Source of the DNA: JBBITI01 sp963735055
GTDB taxonomy: Bacteria > Chloroflexota > Dehalococcoidia > Dehalococcoidales > UBA2162
Direction of reading: 5' to 3'
Assembly (NCBI GenBank): GCA_963735055.1
Contig: CAVTJN010000014.1
Span: 23,084-87,083, forward strand
DNA: 64,000 bases
This document shows, piece by piece, positions 43,738 through 52,724 of the stretch. Position 1 is the stretch's first letter; each line of letters begins with the position of its first letter. The notes beneath the pieces were generated by a model. It worked only from the letters and a program-made list of their open reading frames with translations. It was not told the DNA's origin and ran no database searches. The translations under genes were made by a program, and so were the position numbers.

Positions 43738-44956
43738 ACCTCCCCCGGTCGGTGGCGGTGGAGGGGGAGGGAGCGGAGGCGGCGGGGCTGCACCATCAGG
43801 CCCGGGGGTAACCAGCTTGAGTCCATACATCAACGATGTGGGTGTGTTCAACCTGGCGGCCGTGGCCACCTCTGACGATGCCAAGGTGCAACTGACCATC
43901 GCCCGGGGCGTTCAAGCCCTTGCCAAAGACGGGGGACCGCTGAAATCAGCGAGCGTCAACCGCCTCGCCAGTCCGCCGCCGCCACCGCCGGACGCCCGGA
44001 TGATCGGGCTTGCCTACGAACTCGGTCCCGACGGCGCCACTTTCGAGCCGCCGATATTGTTGACCTTCGTCTTCGACCCGGCGCTCCTGCCTGCTGGATT
44101 CCCAGCCGCGGACGTTGAAATAGCCGCTTGGGACGCCTCCGGTAAGGTATGGTTACGCCTCGATGGCGTCAGCGTCGACGCTGCCCGGAACACTGTCTCC
44201 GCGAGAATAAGCCACTTCAGCCAGTATGCTATCCTGGCCCGGGCCCGGCTCGCCTCTTTCAGCGTAGGCGACCTCAGCCTCTCTCCGACTGAGGTAAAGG
44301 CAGGTGACACCGTCACTGTAACTGCCGGGGTCACCAACAGCGGCGACCTCGCCGGCAGCTATTCGGTCACGCTCAAGATCAACGGGGCGGCGCAATCGAC
44401 CCAAAGCGTCAACCTGTCGGGCAACTCCAAAGACACCGTCACCTTCACTATCACCGGAGACGCCCCGGGAACCTACGTCGTGGAACTGGGTGGTCTTTCG
44501 GGTCAATTCGTGATTTCGAATCCGGAGCGGCCGGCAACCTTCAGCGTAACTTCCCTGACCGTATCTCCTCGGGAGGTCAATACCGGAGAACAAGCCACCA
44601 TTAGTGTGGTCGTCAGCAATACCGGCGACGTCGCCGGTACCTACACGGTCACCCTGATGGTCGACGGTAGTGCCATGGAGAGCCTGCAGGTGATACTCGC
44701 ACCCCACACCAGCCAGAGCGTGTCGTTGACCGCCTCTGACCTCAACCCCGGCTCCCATACCGTGACTGTCAGTGGGGAATCAGGCACCTTGGTAGTGAAG
44801 CCGCTGGCGCCAGTGGCGGTCCGGCTAGTCAACTGGTACATCGTAGCTCTTCTCATCTTCGTCCTCACCACCGTCGCCAGCGCGTTCGGTTTCCGAATGA
44901 ACGCGAGAAGGAGCTACGCGCCTGAAGTGCCCCCTCAGAACAGTCACAGCGTGTGA
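42620..44956 (+). CDS. Large surface protein, C-terminal block: FN3 repeats, CARDB and membrane anchor
   Basis: The frame continues the fibronectin repeats, then a Pro/Gly linker and a domain with LSPYINDVGVFNLAA. Two CARDB-like domains follow (FSVGDLSLSPTEVKAGDTVT and FSVTSLTVSPREVNTGEQAT). A C-terminal transmembrane helix (WYIVALLIFVLTTVASAFG) with a short basic tail ends the protein. It should be anchored in the membrane with the array displayed outside, likely in adhesion. The reading frame shifts into this block near 42,612. Confidence 0.85.
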   Translation: MPNWSAVSNCPSGTTLATPPPPDTTAPAAVSNLATTGPTQTSITLTWTAPGDDGASGTAATYDIRYSTSLINDGNWAAAAQATGEPTPRVAGTGESFTVPGLSANTTYYFAIKTADEVPNWSAVSNCPSSTTLATPPPPDTTAPAAVSNLATTGPTQTSITLTWTAPGDDGASGTAATYDIRYSTSLINDGNWAAAAQATGEPTPRVAGTGESFTVPGLSANTTYYFAIKSADEVPNWSAVSNCPSSTTLATPPPPDTTAPAAVSNLATTGPTQTSITLTWTAPGDDGASGTAATYDIRYSTSLINDGNWAAAAQATGEPTPRVAGTGESFAVPGLSPNTTYYFAIKTADEVPNLSAISNSPAASTLPVASPPPPPVGGGGGGGSGGGGAAPSGPGVTSLSPYINDVGVFNLAAVATSDDAKVQLTIARGVQALAKDGGPLKSASVNRLASPPPPPPDARMIGLAYELGPDGATFEPPILLTFVFDPALLPAGFPAADVEIAAWDASGKVWLRLDGVSVDAARNTVSARISHFSQYAILARARLASFSVGDLSLSPTEVKAGDTVTVTAGVTNSGDLAGSYSVTLKINGAAQSTQSVNLSGNSKDTVTFTITGDAPGTYVVELGGLSGQFVISNPERPATFSVTSLTVSPREVNTGEQATISVVVSNTGDVAGTYTVTLMVDGSAMESLQVILAPHTSQSVSLTASDLNPGSHTVTVSGESGTLVVKPLAPVAVRLVNWYIVALLIFVLTTVASAFGFRMNARRSYAPEVPPQNSHSV

Positions 44957-44984
44957 AATGTCCCCGTTCAATATTGTCGCGCCG

Positions 44985-45180
44985 GTGCGCTGTTCTTCTT
45001 TGATACGAGACCGCCTGCGCCGCCATTCGCGATTTGGGTGCCTCGGAGGGCGCCTTGAGGCCCTACCAGTAATAGTCCCACCGCAGCACGTTGTCCTTGA
45101 CCGTAGCATTGACAGACTGACTGAAGAAGTCGCAGATCATACTGTCGGCGGCGCAGCCGACAGTATAGCCGCGTGCTCAC
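44985..45180 (-). pseudogene. Remnant of a DUF5305-gene copy and its 3' flank
   Basis: On the minus strand, 45,070-45,170 reads FSQSVNATVKDNVLRWD, matching FSQSFKATIKDNVLRWD of the DUF5305 gene at 48.7 kb, then stops. The following 44,985-45,085 closely matches 48,105-48,215. So a copy of this locus once lay here and decayed. The rest of 44,957-45,340 has no gene. Confidence 0.55.
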
Positions 45181-45348
45181 AGGTCAAGATGTCCTGAGCG
45201 TTGTTGCTGTGGCCCACGGCGCCGTCCCAGCGAACGCAATTCCTGACGGCTGTCATTTCCCTACTATAATTCACCTGCAGATTATCAATACTTCATCACA
45301 AAAGTATCCATGTATCAATATTCCGGTGCTACTATTAGGACAAAACTA

Positions 45349-45378
45349 TTGACTATGATGACAAATAGGTAGTATCAT
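45349..45378 (+). promoter_or_regulatory. Promoter of the XRE regulator
   Basis: TTGACT at 45,349-45,354 and TATCAT at 45,373-45,378 are 18 bases apart. The ATG at 45,385 lies only seven bases after the -10, so transcription would begin at or just before the start codon, giving a leaderless or near-leaderless mRNA. ATCAT...ATGAT flanks the start as a possible operator. Confidence 0.55.
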
Positions 45379-45384
45379 GTACAT

Positions 45385-45606
45385 ATGATGAGACTTCGTG
45401 AAATCAGGACTCGGAAGCTGCTGACGGCCGGAGCCTTGGCACAGAAGAGCGGTCTCTCTGCATCTGCGGTTTTCAAGATAGAGCGGGGGGAGCATGCTCC
45501 CTCATTGGCGACCATTGGCAAGCTCGCTGCCTTCCTCGAAGTGAACCCGGAAGAAGTCGAGGAATTCAAGGCAGCGATTGAAAAGGCCGCCAAGAGGGGG
45601 GCGTAA
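45385..45606 (+). CDS. XRE family helix-turn-helix regulator
   Basis: This 73-aa protein is a single Cro/C1-type HTH: REIRTRKLLTAGALAQKSGL then SASAVFKIERGEHAPSLATI. It binds DNA as a dimer and often represses itself. The second ATG at 45,388 is an equally good start. It is followed after 36 bases by a small hypothetical gene with its own strong ribosome site. Confidence 0.88.
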   Translation: MMRLREIRTRKLLTAGALAQKSGLSASAVFKIERGEHAPSLATIGKLAAFLEVNPEEVEEFKAAIEKAAKRGA

Positions 45607-45641
45607 CCAGGGGCGAAAAGGGGAGCTGAAAAGGAGGGTAC

Positions 45642-45872
45642 ATGCCGAGATTCACCAAGGGACAGGTGGTCATGCTTTCTCTGGTGGATCAAGACGGGCA
45701 ACCTAAGAACGACTTTGCCAGGGCGTGCCCGTCCTACTACTACGCCCAACGCGGAGTCGTGGTCAGCTGGGTTGATACCGGGACCGTTTTCGTCTATCAG
45801 GTGCGCATGGATGACAGCAACGTGCTGCAGTTCAGCGAGGATTGTCTGATGCCGGTGAAAAACGACGTTTGA
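45642..45872 (+). CDS. Small hypothetical protein, possible SH3-like barrel
   Basis: The 76-aa product begins MPRFTKGQVVMLSLVDQDG and alternates hydrophobic strands (GVVVSWVDTGTVFVYQVRM), like a small beta barrel. No family is certain. AAAAGGAGGGTAC precedes the ATG, so it is well translated. It follows the XRE regulator and may be controlled with it. Confidence 0.7.
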   Translation: MPRFTKGQVVMLSLVDQDGQPKNDFARACPSYYYAQRGVVVSWVDTGTVFVYQVRMDDSNVLQFSEDCLMPVKNDV

Positions 45873-46615
45873 GTCAATGCGCGCTGGCTGGTAGCAGAAT
45901 GGGAAGAAGAGCGAGCTTAGTGCCTTCCTTGAAGCGCTCATCGTGAAATGGTTTGTCTCGGAACTAAGGATCCAGGTAGTTGCACCACTGGTCTGGAGGC
46001 AACAGCGGCGACCGGCCGCGGGGTAAGGTGATCTGGCGCCTCTACCTTACCGATATGACGCTGGCCCATCAAGCGCTCGGGAAGACTACTGTCTGGTGGG
46101 GGCTGTCCCCCAGTCCATACGCTCGACGGCGCGGCCTGAAGATGTCGAGAGTACTGCAGCCGCCTTATTGAACTTTGCGGAAAAGACGGAGGCCCTCATG
46201 GCTTACAGCCCCGGCGTCCTTGGTACGGACGCAAGGCTCGAGAACGTGGGGGCGATGGCAAGGGCCACCAAGCAGCACGGAGCGTATTAGGGGGTACAGT
46301 GCGGACTGGGCCAGTCACTCCATGGCCTCCTTGTCGGGCCCTCAGCGGTAGATACTCTTGTTCTTCTTTCTTGCCGCCGCCGGAGCCCGATCAAGCCACC
46401 ATCGATGAAGATAAGGCGGGCGTTAGACTTAGCTGTAAGACTAACGGTCCAATTCAAGAGAGTCGAAGGTCGATATCTCAGTGGGCTGACCCGGGTTGAA
46501 ATGACGAGAAATTGTCATGAAACGCTCGCGCCGATAACGAGTGCGGACACTCGAATCTGCTTATGCCGCTCGTACCGCCGCCTCTAGCGGAGGCGGTCAA
46601 CAGGGACTCAGCTGG
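45873..46615. other. Gene-poor stretch with degraded coding fragments
   Basis: No intact gene is supported. The plus frame 46,096-46,290 reads like a real protein end (STAAALLNFAEKTEALMAY...ATKQHGAY) but has no start signal or known family. Several other short frames are shadows. The stretch is best read as decayed DNA between two operons. Confidence 0.4.
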
Positions 46616-46966
46616 TTACTTGGCGGCCGGGTAGGCCTGTTTCTCGGCGAAATTACCCACGATAGGCAGCTTGAACCTCTTTCCCTGGTAAGCCTTGTAC
46701 ATGAGCAGGATCCACAGGATGAACATGGCAATGGCAACGAAGATGTTGATGATCCAGCCGATGATGGGGATGAACCAGAGGATCAGATAGACCACAAAGA
46801 AAACCACATAGGTTGCGATAGACTGGATTGCGTGAAAACGGACGAACTTGTTCTCCTTTTCGATTAGCAGGAATATCAGTCCTGTGACCCAGCCAAACAG
46901 GTAGCACAGCAACCCCGCCACATTTGGTTTCATTCCGGTACTAGTCTTTTCTGTCATTTCGCTCAT
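46616..46966 (-). CDS. DUF4870/Tic20-like membrane protein
   Basis: The 116-aa protein has three transmembrane helices (VAGLLCYLFGWVTGLIFLL, SIATYVVFFVVYLILWFI, IFVAIAMFILWILLMYKAYQ). The family motif FVRFHAIQS follows helix 1. GGAGGAGGT lies six bases before the ATG at 46,966. Function of the family is unknown; it is a common small inner-membrane protein. Confidence 0.9.
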   Translation of the reverse strand: MSEMTEKTSTGMKPNVAGLLCYLFGWVTGLIFLLIEKENKFVRFHAIQSIATYVVFFVVYLILWFIPIIGWIINIFVAIAMFILWILLMYKAYQGKRFKLPIVGNFAEKQAYPAAK

Positions 46967-47892
46967 GAATTGACCTCCTCCGAACCTACTATCGATGTTT
47001 CATGACCCCGGTCAGCAGCCGCCCGCTGTGTGCGACTCCTTCGGGAGGTCTCGCTGATGATCAAGCCTCTCTCAATGATCCCCAGTATCGCACGGAATAC
47101 CGAATACTGGAAGGAATAATGTTCTATTGAATCTGCGACACTCGACTTCCAGAGTGGAACAGTGCACATCGGCGGGCCAAGGCCGGATCGTTTCCGACGC
47201 TGCACGCTCTACCAAAGGCCCACGAGCGAGGGTGTTATGCCGATCTCCCGGCCGCTGGACAGGTTTGGTGGCTACTATTGATATCCTGCCTCGAAAAGCG
47301 TAAGAATCCTGACGTTTGTTGAAAGGCAAACTAGTCAAGGATGTCTTTCAGTCACTATTCCCGGTACGGCAAGAACCACCTTGAATTGGTCCGCAAGTCG
47401 GTCACAACACATCGGATCAGCGGGTGGCACCGAAACGTTGTTTCCTACAATCACTGGCCGCTATCAGAGAATGGCACGTGGATGTGGACGACATCCCCAA
47501 CAGCCCGAAAACAAGTGCCCCACGAGGAATGCCATGACTCCACCGAATATCGGGTGGTCTGCAAATATCTGGATGACGACATCGAATAGGTGCATGATCG
47601 GCATTCTATCATGGGGCAGTGCATGATGGAAGCCACGATTGTACTTCGCGTATCTGAGGATATAGTTGGCCGAAGCGAGGCAGGCTAGACACCGCGCCGT
47701 CCCGTGATTCCCGACGGACGGCGCACGCCGGAAGGCACTTCTACCTGAGGTGGCCCCGTGCCTCAGTGTGACGAAACGTCAACTGGGGCCGGCTGAATTC
47801 AGAATGCTGCCTCTAGATTGGCGACGAGCCATTCGTATCGTCCCTCACACCAGCCGGGAAGTCCAGTTGGGGCCTCGGACGTGATGTCCTTG
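46967..47892. other. Intergenic stretch without a supportable gene
   Basis: I see no intact gene here. Short plus frames at 47,341-47,589 and 47,604-47,690 have odd composition and no ribosome site. This is part of the debris-rich region between the XRE/DUF4870 genes and the signal peptidase operon. Confidence 0.35.
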
Positions 47893-48102
47893 TCAGACTT
47901 GGGAGGGGTCAGATTCGGTCAGCAGTTCCTCAAGAATCGGTTCGGCACTGCTAACGTATTCATACGTCAACGGACCGTCGATAACACGATAGGAATGACG
48001 GTTCTCCTCAATCTTCAGCAGGATCGGCTTCAGCGTATTGTTGGAGATTCTGACCAGTGATTCCAACGATGGACCCGTCGTGACTGGTCCACCTCACCCC
48101 GC
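47893..48102 (-). pseudogene. Coding-like minus-strand fragment
   Basis: An open minus frame from about 48,102 to TGA at 47,893 has no ATG but reads like a genuine protein C-terminus: LVRISNNTLKPILLKIEENR, then SYRVIDGPLTYEYVSSAEPI, ending in DPSQV. I do not recognise the family. It is probably the tail of a decayed gene. Confidence 0.35.
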
Positions 48103-48104
48103 CT

Positions 48105-48215
48105 CCGGCCGATGTGTATTCTTCTACGATATGAGACCGCCTACGCCGCCATTCGCTACTTAGGTGTCTCGGAGAGCGCCTTGAGACACTACTACGAGTA
48201 GTAGTCCCACCAGCG
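48105..48215. repeat. Duplicated segment shared with 44,985-45,085
   Basis: Runs such as GGCGCTCTCCGAGACACC (minus) and GAATGGCGGCG recur in both places with point differences. It lies 70 bases downstream of the DUF5305 gene end, so it marks the 3' flank of an ancient duplication. Confidence 0.5.
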
Positions 48216-48283
48216 AGCTCTAGACTCCCTGATCGATCCGAGCATACGGCATGAATCGCTGCCTGCTTCGACGCTCACCACAA

Positions 48284-49843
48284 CTACTCGGTCGGCTTGG
48301 TATCGGCAACAACACCGATCCCATCGGGCGGGAGCCGGAAACGGTAGACTGTGAACCCATCAACCACAAGGTACGTGTGCTGCTCATCCTCCGCATCCGG
48401 TGTCTCATGTACTATCGGCTTACCCAGTTCATCAGCCACTTTCGCCAGGTCTTGCATTGAATCTAGCTCCACGGCGACCCGCCTTCTTCCCACGGCCATC
48501 CGAGGTCCGTACTTCTTCCCGATTCGGTCCACTTCTCTCTCGACGATACTCTTAGTCGGTCTTAACCTAAAGAACATTATGAGGGAAAAGCCAAAGAACA
48601 GGCTGAAGACGATCGCAAGGACGATGGTGAGAATCATGAGAGAGTTGACCGACATCCCCAGATAAGTCTGGCCGTTGGCAACAGTCTTGGTCAACTTGAC
48701 GGCGCCCGCGTCTTTCTTCGTCAGTCCGTCATCCCAACGCAGCACGTTGTCCTTGATCGTAGCTTTGAAAGACTGACTGAAGACATCGTTGATTCTACTT
48801 CCGGCGGCGCGGGCGACGGTATGAACCGATGCCACCAGAGTTAGGGTGTACCCCTCTGCCGGAGCTCCGGTTTCGTTCTTTATGGCGTCTATTAGACCGA
48901 GGTAATCCGCGAGTTCGATTGGGAAGCCAATCACGAAGCTGGCACCCTTGGTACCGTTGAAAAGCTCAAATTCTTTGGACCAAAGCTTGGTTCCCTCAAG
49001 AAGTGCGGTGATCCTAACCTCCGAAGATGCTTCGCTGACCGGCTTGTCTGACGTCATTCGGTAGTCGAACGTCGCTTCCATGGAATCCACGAGTTTACCG
49101 AAGACAGGCTGTCCAGACTTCTGAACGGTGGCCGTTCCCGTCGACGGTGGCGGGACAGACTCGACCCGAGGAGCCTCGGAGATTGCATTTGGCTTTAGAT
49201 TGACCGAATACCGGAACCGCCCGGTACCCAGCGCGCCAGTCTCAACGAGTCCAGAGTCTATCCTGATGATGGTATCAGTAAGACTCATCGGCAGACTCTG
49301 TACCAGAGTCTGGTTGGCTGTGTTCACGGTAACCCTTACTGTCGCCTGCCGGGGAGATGTGGCCGTCTTCACTTCCTCTTCAATTCTGACAAACGTGGAC
49401 TGAATGCTGGCAATGTCCAGCGAGAACCGCAAAGGCGATGTTCCGTCCGCTCTGTCCTCACGCGCCAGTTCAACCGGCTTGGCCCACAAGCCCGGGTTCT
49501 CAAGCAGAATATCAGCTGATGCCGAGGCCGATCCGGGCGTCGTCGGAGTGAAGCTGAAGAAGAAGTCGATGCTGCTCACGATCTTCGCCGGGTACATCGC
49601 GTTGGGCCGTTCCGGTTCAGGAGGCGGGCCAAACAGAAAAGATGGCTTCAACACGAGGTTGTAGTCGAATCGACCCTCTTGTTCGTAGTTCACCAAACTC
49701 ACTTCTTGCTGGACTTGCGCGGGCAAGCCGCCAGCGGCGGACATTCCGCCCAGCGACAGAGCGAGTAGACTCGCGCTGATGATCAGCAACAATCGAGGTA
49801 TCATTGCCTTCCGGGCCGTCACGGTACTAAAATTACTCATCAT
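48284..49843 (-). CDS. DUF5305 domain surface protein
   Basis: The 519-aa protein has a signal peptide (LLLIISASLLALSLGGMSAA), then a large beta-rich extracellular region typical of DUF5305 (VSLVNYEQEGRFDYNLVLKP near residue 45 and DVFSQSFKATIKDNVLRWDD near 370). A C-terminal transmembrane helix (SLMILTIVLAIVFSLFFGF) and a cytoplasmic tail of about 80 residues follow. DUF5305 genes often sit with SipW-type signal peptidases, as here, where the peptidase stop is 11 bases upstream. It may assist fibre assembly or processing. Confidence 0.88.
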   Translation of the reverse strand: MMSNFSTVTARKAMIPRLLLIISASLLALSLGGMSAAGGLPAQVQQEVSLVNYEQEGRFDYNLVLKPSFLFGPPPEPERPNAMYPAKIVSSIDFFFSFTPTTPGSASASADILLENPGLWAKPVELAREDRADGTSPLRFSLDIASIQSTFVRIEEEVKTATSPRQATVRVTVNTANQTLVQSLPMSLTDTIIRIDSGLVETGALGTGRFRYSVNLKPNAISEAPRVESVPPPSTGTATVQKSGQPVFGKLVDSMEATFDYRMTSDKPVSEASSEVRITALLEGTKLWSKEFELFNGTKGASFVIGFPIELADYLGLIDAIKNETGAPAEGYTLTLVASVHTVARAAGSRINDVFSQSFKATIKDNVLRWDDGLTKKDAGAVKLTKTVANGQTYLGMSVNSLMILTIVLAIVFSLFFGFSLIMFFRLRPTKSIVEREVDRIGKKYGPRMAVGRRRVAVELDSMQDLAKVADELGKPIVHETPDAEDEQHTYLVVDGFTVYRFRLPPDGIGVVADTKPTE

Positions 49844-49854
49844 AGCTCCCCTAT

Positions 49855-51006
49855 CTAGCCGCCAAGTAGTCTTTTCACGAAGATGGAGATCCAGCCCACG
49901 CGGGGCACACTGAACACTACTTTGCCGATTACGTTTTCCGCCAGCACCGGGCTCTCGTCGCGGGCGGCGTTGGCGTCCCCCTTTGTGACGAACGACGCTG
50001 AGGTTCCCGGATTCTCCGTATCCACAACTCGGTGAATAATGTTGGTGTGTTCGTCTCTCCGGTACTCGATAATGTCCCCCACTCGTATGGCGTTGGCCGG
50101 TACTTTGGCCACGACTACCACGTCGCCCGTATTCAGCGTCGGTGACATGCTACCACTTCCCACCAGCGACGGCCGGAACGGGAATACTCCAACCACAAAC
50201 CAGATCGCGACCACAGAGGCCAGGCCTGTAACAACCCATCCGGTTGGGAACGACGCTGCCCGGGCTTTCCTTCTCAACTTGCCGCGATTCGTTTGCGTGG
50301 CATAGTAGCTGTTTGCCAGCACGATTCCCGTGATGGGCACGGCAATCCCAATGATCGACTTGAACCCCCAGGCAAGGTCAGGGAGTACGGGGCAAAACCA
50401 CCAGAATGCCGCCAGCAGTCCGCGGTACGCCAGCGAAGCCCGCGCTCCGGCCAGAAGCACCAGCACCGACGCCAATAAGCTCTCAGCCAGCATGGGTACC
50501 CAGGACGACAGGACTAGGTTGGATGACTCGATCTGCGGCCTTAATGTCGTGATCTGACCGAGGGGGATTGATATGAATGTGAGGAAGACGGTCACTGCGA
50601 CCAGCGCCGTGAATCTGTGAGACTTGGTTGGGCGGTTGATCAGCCAAGCTCGGCTCAGTTCCAATGCGGTCAGCATCGAGCCTGTGAAGACAATGGCCTC
50701 CGCTATCCCTAGGGCAGTTCGGGAGGAAGGGTTCTTGCCGAAGCCTGAAAACAGCCCGCCAATCAGGTACAGGATGACCCCGCCGGAGGCGGTCGCCAAC
50801 GCCAGTTGAATGTAAGTACGCCGGGAACTATGTTTGCCCAAAGGCCTGTAGGGCGATAGGAGGCGTACTCCCAGAATGACGGATCCCCATAATGCTGGCT
50901 GAAGCACATACGTTTTCAGCACTGTGTCGAGAGGGACACGGGGCAATACCACATTTATCATGAGGTAGACTGCCCCGAGGAGACTGAGGATAGCAGCCGT
51001 ACTCAC
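49855..51006 (-). CDS. Signal peptidase I of the SipW/S26B (archaeal/ER) type
   Basis: The C-terminal third is a signal peptidase: the serine in VGSGSMSPTLNTGDVVVV near residue 280, the general-base histidine (not lysine) in NIIHRVVD near 323 and FVTKGDANAARDESPV near 338. Histidine marks the S26B/SipW class that cleaves SipW-type signals such as those of the TasA-like proteins at 61-62 kb. Unusually, about 250 residues with seven or eight transmembrane helices precede the catalytic domain. GTG at 51,006 is the most distal start. The spacer 51,007-51,346 has no gene. Confidence 0.9.
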   Translation of the reverse strand: MSTAAILSLLGAVYLMINVVLPRVPLDTVLKTYVLQPALWGSVILGVRLLSPYRPLGKHSSRRTYIQLALATASGGVILYLIGGLFSGFGKNPSSRTALGIAEAIVFTGSMLTALELSRAWLINRPTKSHRFTALVAVTVFLTFISIPLGQITTLRPQIESSNLVLSSWVPMLAESLLASVLVLLAGARASLAYRGLLAAFWWFCPVLPDLAWGFKSIIGIAVPITGIVLANSYYATQTNRGKLRRKARAASFPTGWVVTGLASVVAIWFVVGVFPFRPSLVGSGSMSPTLNTGDVVVVAKVPANAIRVGDIIEYRRDEHTNIIHRVVDTENPGTSASFVTKGDANAARDESPVLAENVIGKVVFSVPRVGWISIFVKRLLGG

Positions 51007-51346
51007 CCTAATCGCGCCTCCCGCTGCGTGATTGAGAAATCAATACGCCCTCCTCACAACTGCCGCCGCCCGTAGACTGCACATTCTGAACCCCGATATT
51101 CCTTCGTTCTCGTCGGCACATCCTAACCCTAGACGGCAACCATACCTCCCTTCTCTTCCCAGCACCCAACCTATCCTAACGTTATCTGACTACCGTGGCC
51201 GGGACAATAGTGCAAGAGGCACGTCAGAGCGAACGAAAGTCATGGCAAGATAGTACGCTCTCGGCGTCCATGATGAGTGTCTGTCGGTGCGCTTGGGCCG
51301 GGCAAGCCTGTCCCCATCTCAGTAATGTGGACCACGTCAGAAAGGG

Positions 51347-51400
51347 CTAGCCGCCGCAGGTTGCCTTGCATATTGGACGGGTCGCTTTCATACCGTTCAT
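51347..51400 (-). pseudogene. Truncated copy of the zinc-ribbon gene start
   Basis: A 17-codon minus frame reads MNGMKATRPICKATCGG then stop, clearly matching MNGMKGTCPICGAAYYG of the zinc-ribbon gene at 56.3 kb. The first cysteine is replaced by arginine. It sits beside a truncated signal peptidase fragment, so this region carries copies of two surface-cluster genes. Confidence 0.55.
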
Positions 51401-51497
51401 AGCTTTCCTCAGTTACATGGTATTCAATGACAAGGCAGGTCGTTTAGTCGGCCTTCGAGGCCGGGCCAACTGGATCCTTGGACCTGCGCCTCTGGCT

Positions 51498-51740
51498 TCA
51501 CTCGGAGATCTCCCCCATTGCCGAACCCCCCACGACCATGGAAGGCACTGCCAAAATCCAGATGAACCCTTGAGCGGTCTTTGCGAACTTCGCCACCGGG
51601 AGAAGCAATGAGGTATTGAAGTACACCTTGCCCAGCACATCTTCGGGACTGACTATCCAGTTATCGGGTCCGGGGTTGGCATCACCCTGGGTGCGAAGGT
51701 CGTACTTGGTGGTAGTTGAGACGATTTGTATCACCCGGTG
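51498..51740 (-). pseudogene. 5'-truncated second signal peptidase I
   Basis: The minus frame contains the base histidine (YHRVIQIV), TQGDANPGPDNWIVSPEDVL and GKVYF, all typical of the C-terminal half of S26 signal peptidases. The serine-containing part is absent. The upstream end meets the AbrB-VapC cassette, suggesting insertion or deletion truncated it. It is a different sequence from the intact enzyme at 50 kb. Confidence 0.65.
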
Positions 51741-51866
51741 GTAAAATCGCGCAAATGATAATGCACTTAACACGGAGTAGAAAGGCGAGCTTCTACGCAT
51801 GAATACGTGGATATTAGTTGGTATTTTGTATATACTAGGTGCTACCAAGGGTATAGAGGTGGCATT

Positions 51867-52199
51867 GTGAATACGTCAGTACTGTCGGAAAAGGGATGGG
51901 TCGTAATACCGCAGGAACTACGGAAGCGTTATGGCCTCAAGAAAGGTGACCGAGTGCACATGATTGACTACGGGGGTGTGATCTCCATAGTGCCGGCTTC
52001 GGAGGACCCGATTAGACACTCGTTCGGCATCCTGAAGGGCAAGTCATCACTGACCAAAGAACTGATGAAATCGAGAAAGCACGGACGCGGATCGTGGCAA
52101 ATAGCTCGTCACTGGCCAGCGAGATACGTTCTGGACAGCTATGCCCTGCTCTCCTACCTTCAGGCAGAATCAGGTGGCGATAGAATTGTGGACTATTGA
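51867..52199 (+). CDS. AbrB/MazE-type antitoxin, read through into its toxin
   Basis: From the GTG at 51,867 the protein has the SpoVT/AbrB swapped-hairpin motif KGWVVIPQELRKRYGLKKGD near residue 9 and FGILKGKSSLTKELMKSRK, a typical VapB tail. The frame then passes directly into VapC sequence (RYVLDSYALLSYLQAESGGD) and stops at 52,199. The normal antitoxin stop therefore seems to have been lost. AbrB-type antitoxins repress their own operon and neutralise PIN toxins. Confidence 0.8.
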   Translation: MNTSVLSEKGWVVIPQELRKRYGLKKGDRVHMIDYGGVISIVPASEDPIRHSFGILKGKSSLTKELMKSRKHGRGSWQIARHWPARYVLDSYALLSYLQAESGGDRIVDY

Positions 52200-52528
52200 C
52201 AGCCGCAGAAGCTGGGGAATGCCGTCTCAGATGTGTGGTCAATCTGGGCGAGGTGATGTATATCGTGGAGCGGGAAAGAGGATCCACGAAGCTCAGAGTA
52301 CCCTAGCCCGGATCGATGAGTTGCCATTGAGATCATCGATGCTGACCTCACCTGACACTGGCAACTGCTCACCTGAAGACGGATTGCCCCATAGCTTACG
52401 CTGACTGTTTTGCCGCCGCCCTCGCTCAGCAACACGACGCTATTCTGCTTACTGGCGACCCTGAATTCAACAAGATCAAGGCTGAAAGCGACGTTCACAT
52501 TGAATGGATGGCCAATCAAAGGGAATAG
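52119..52528 (+). pseudogene. VapC-type PIN-domain toxin with several frameshifts
   Basis: Reading across frames gives a PIN domain: VLDSYALLSYLQAE, VVNLGEVMYIVERERG, ARIDELP, EIIDAD, LATAHLKTDCPIAYADCFAA and LLTGDPEF, ending in WMANQRE at TAG 52,526-52,528. The acidic PIN residues are retained, but at least four frame changes (near 52,193, 52,290, 52,325 and 52,355) break it. It is an inactivated ribonuclease toxin beside a still-intact antitoxin. Confidence 0.7.
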
Positions 52529-52724
52529 CGAGCTCATCAATAATGCGCTTGGTGGGTCAGTGCCTGAACCGACGAAAGAGTCGAGCACCGTCGTCGGCCT
52601 GGGGGTTACGGGTCCCGACCACACAAAGAGGCCCCAGACAGGCATGTTCAGGCCCTGGAGGTTTCACATCGCCAACGCCGTTGTTTTACAGCACCCCAGG
52701 ACTCTGGATCAGGTTGCGATGCTG

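Noticed and set aside
47341..47589. 82-codon plus frame
   Set aside because: It has many rare-looking Trp/His runs, no ribosome site and no family resemblance.
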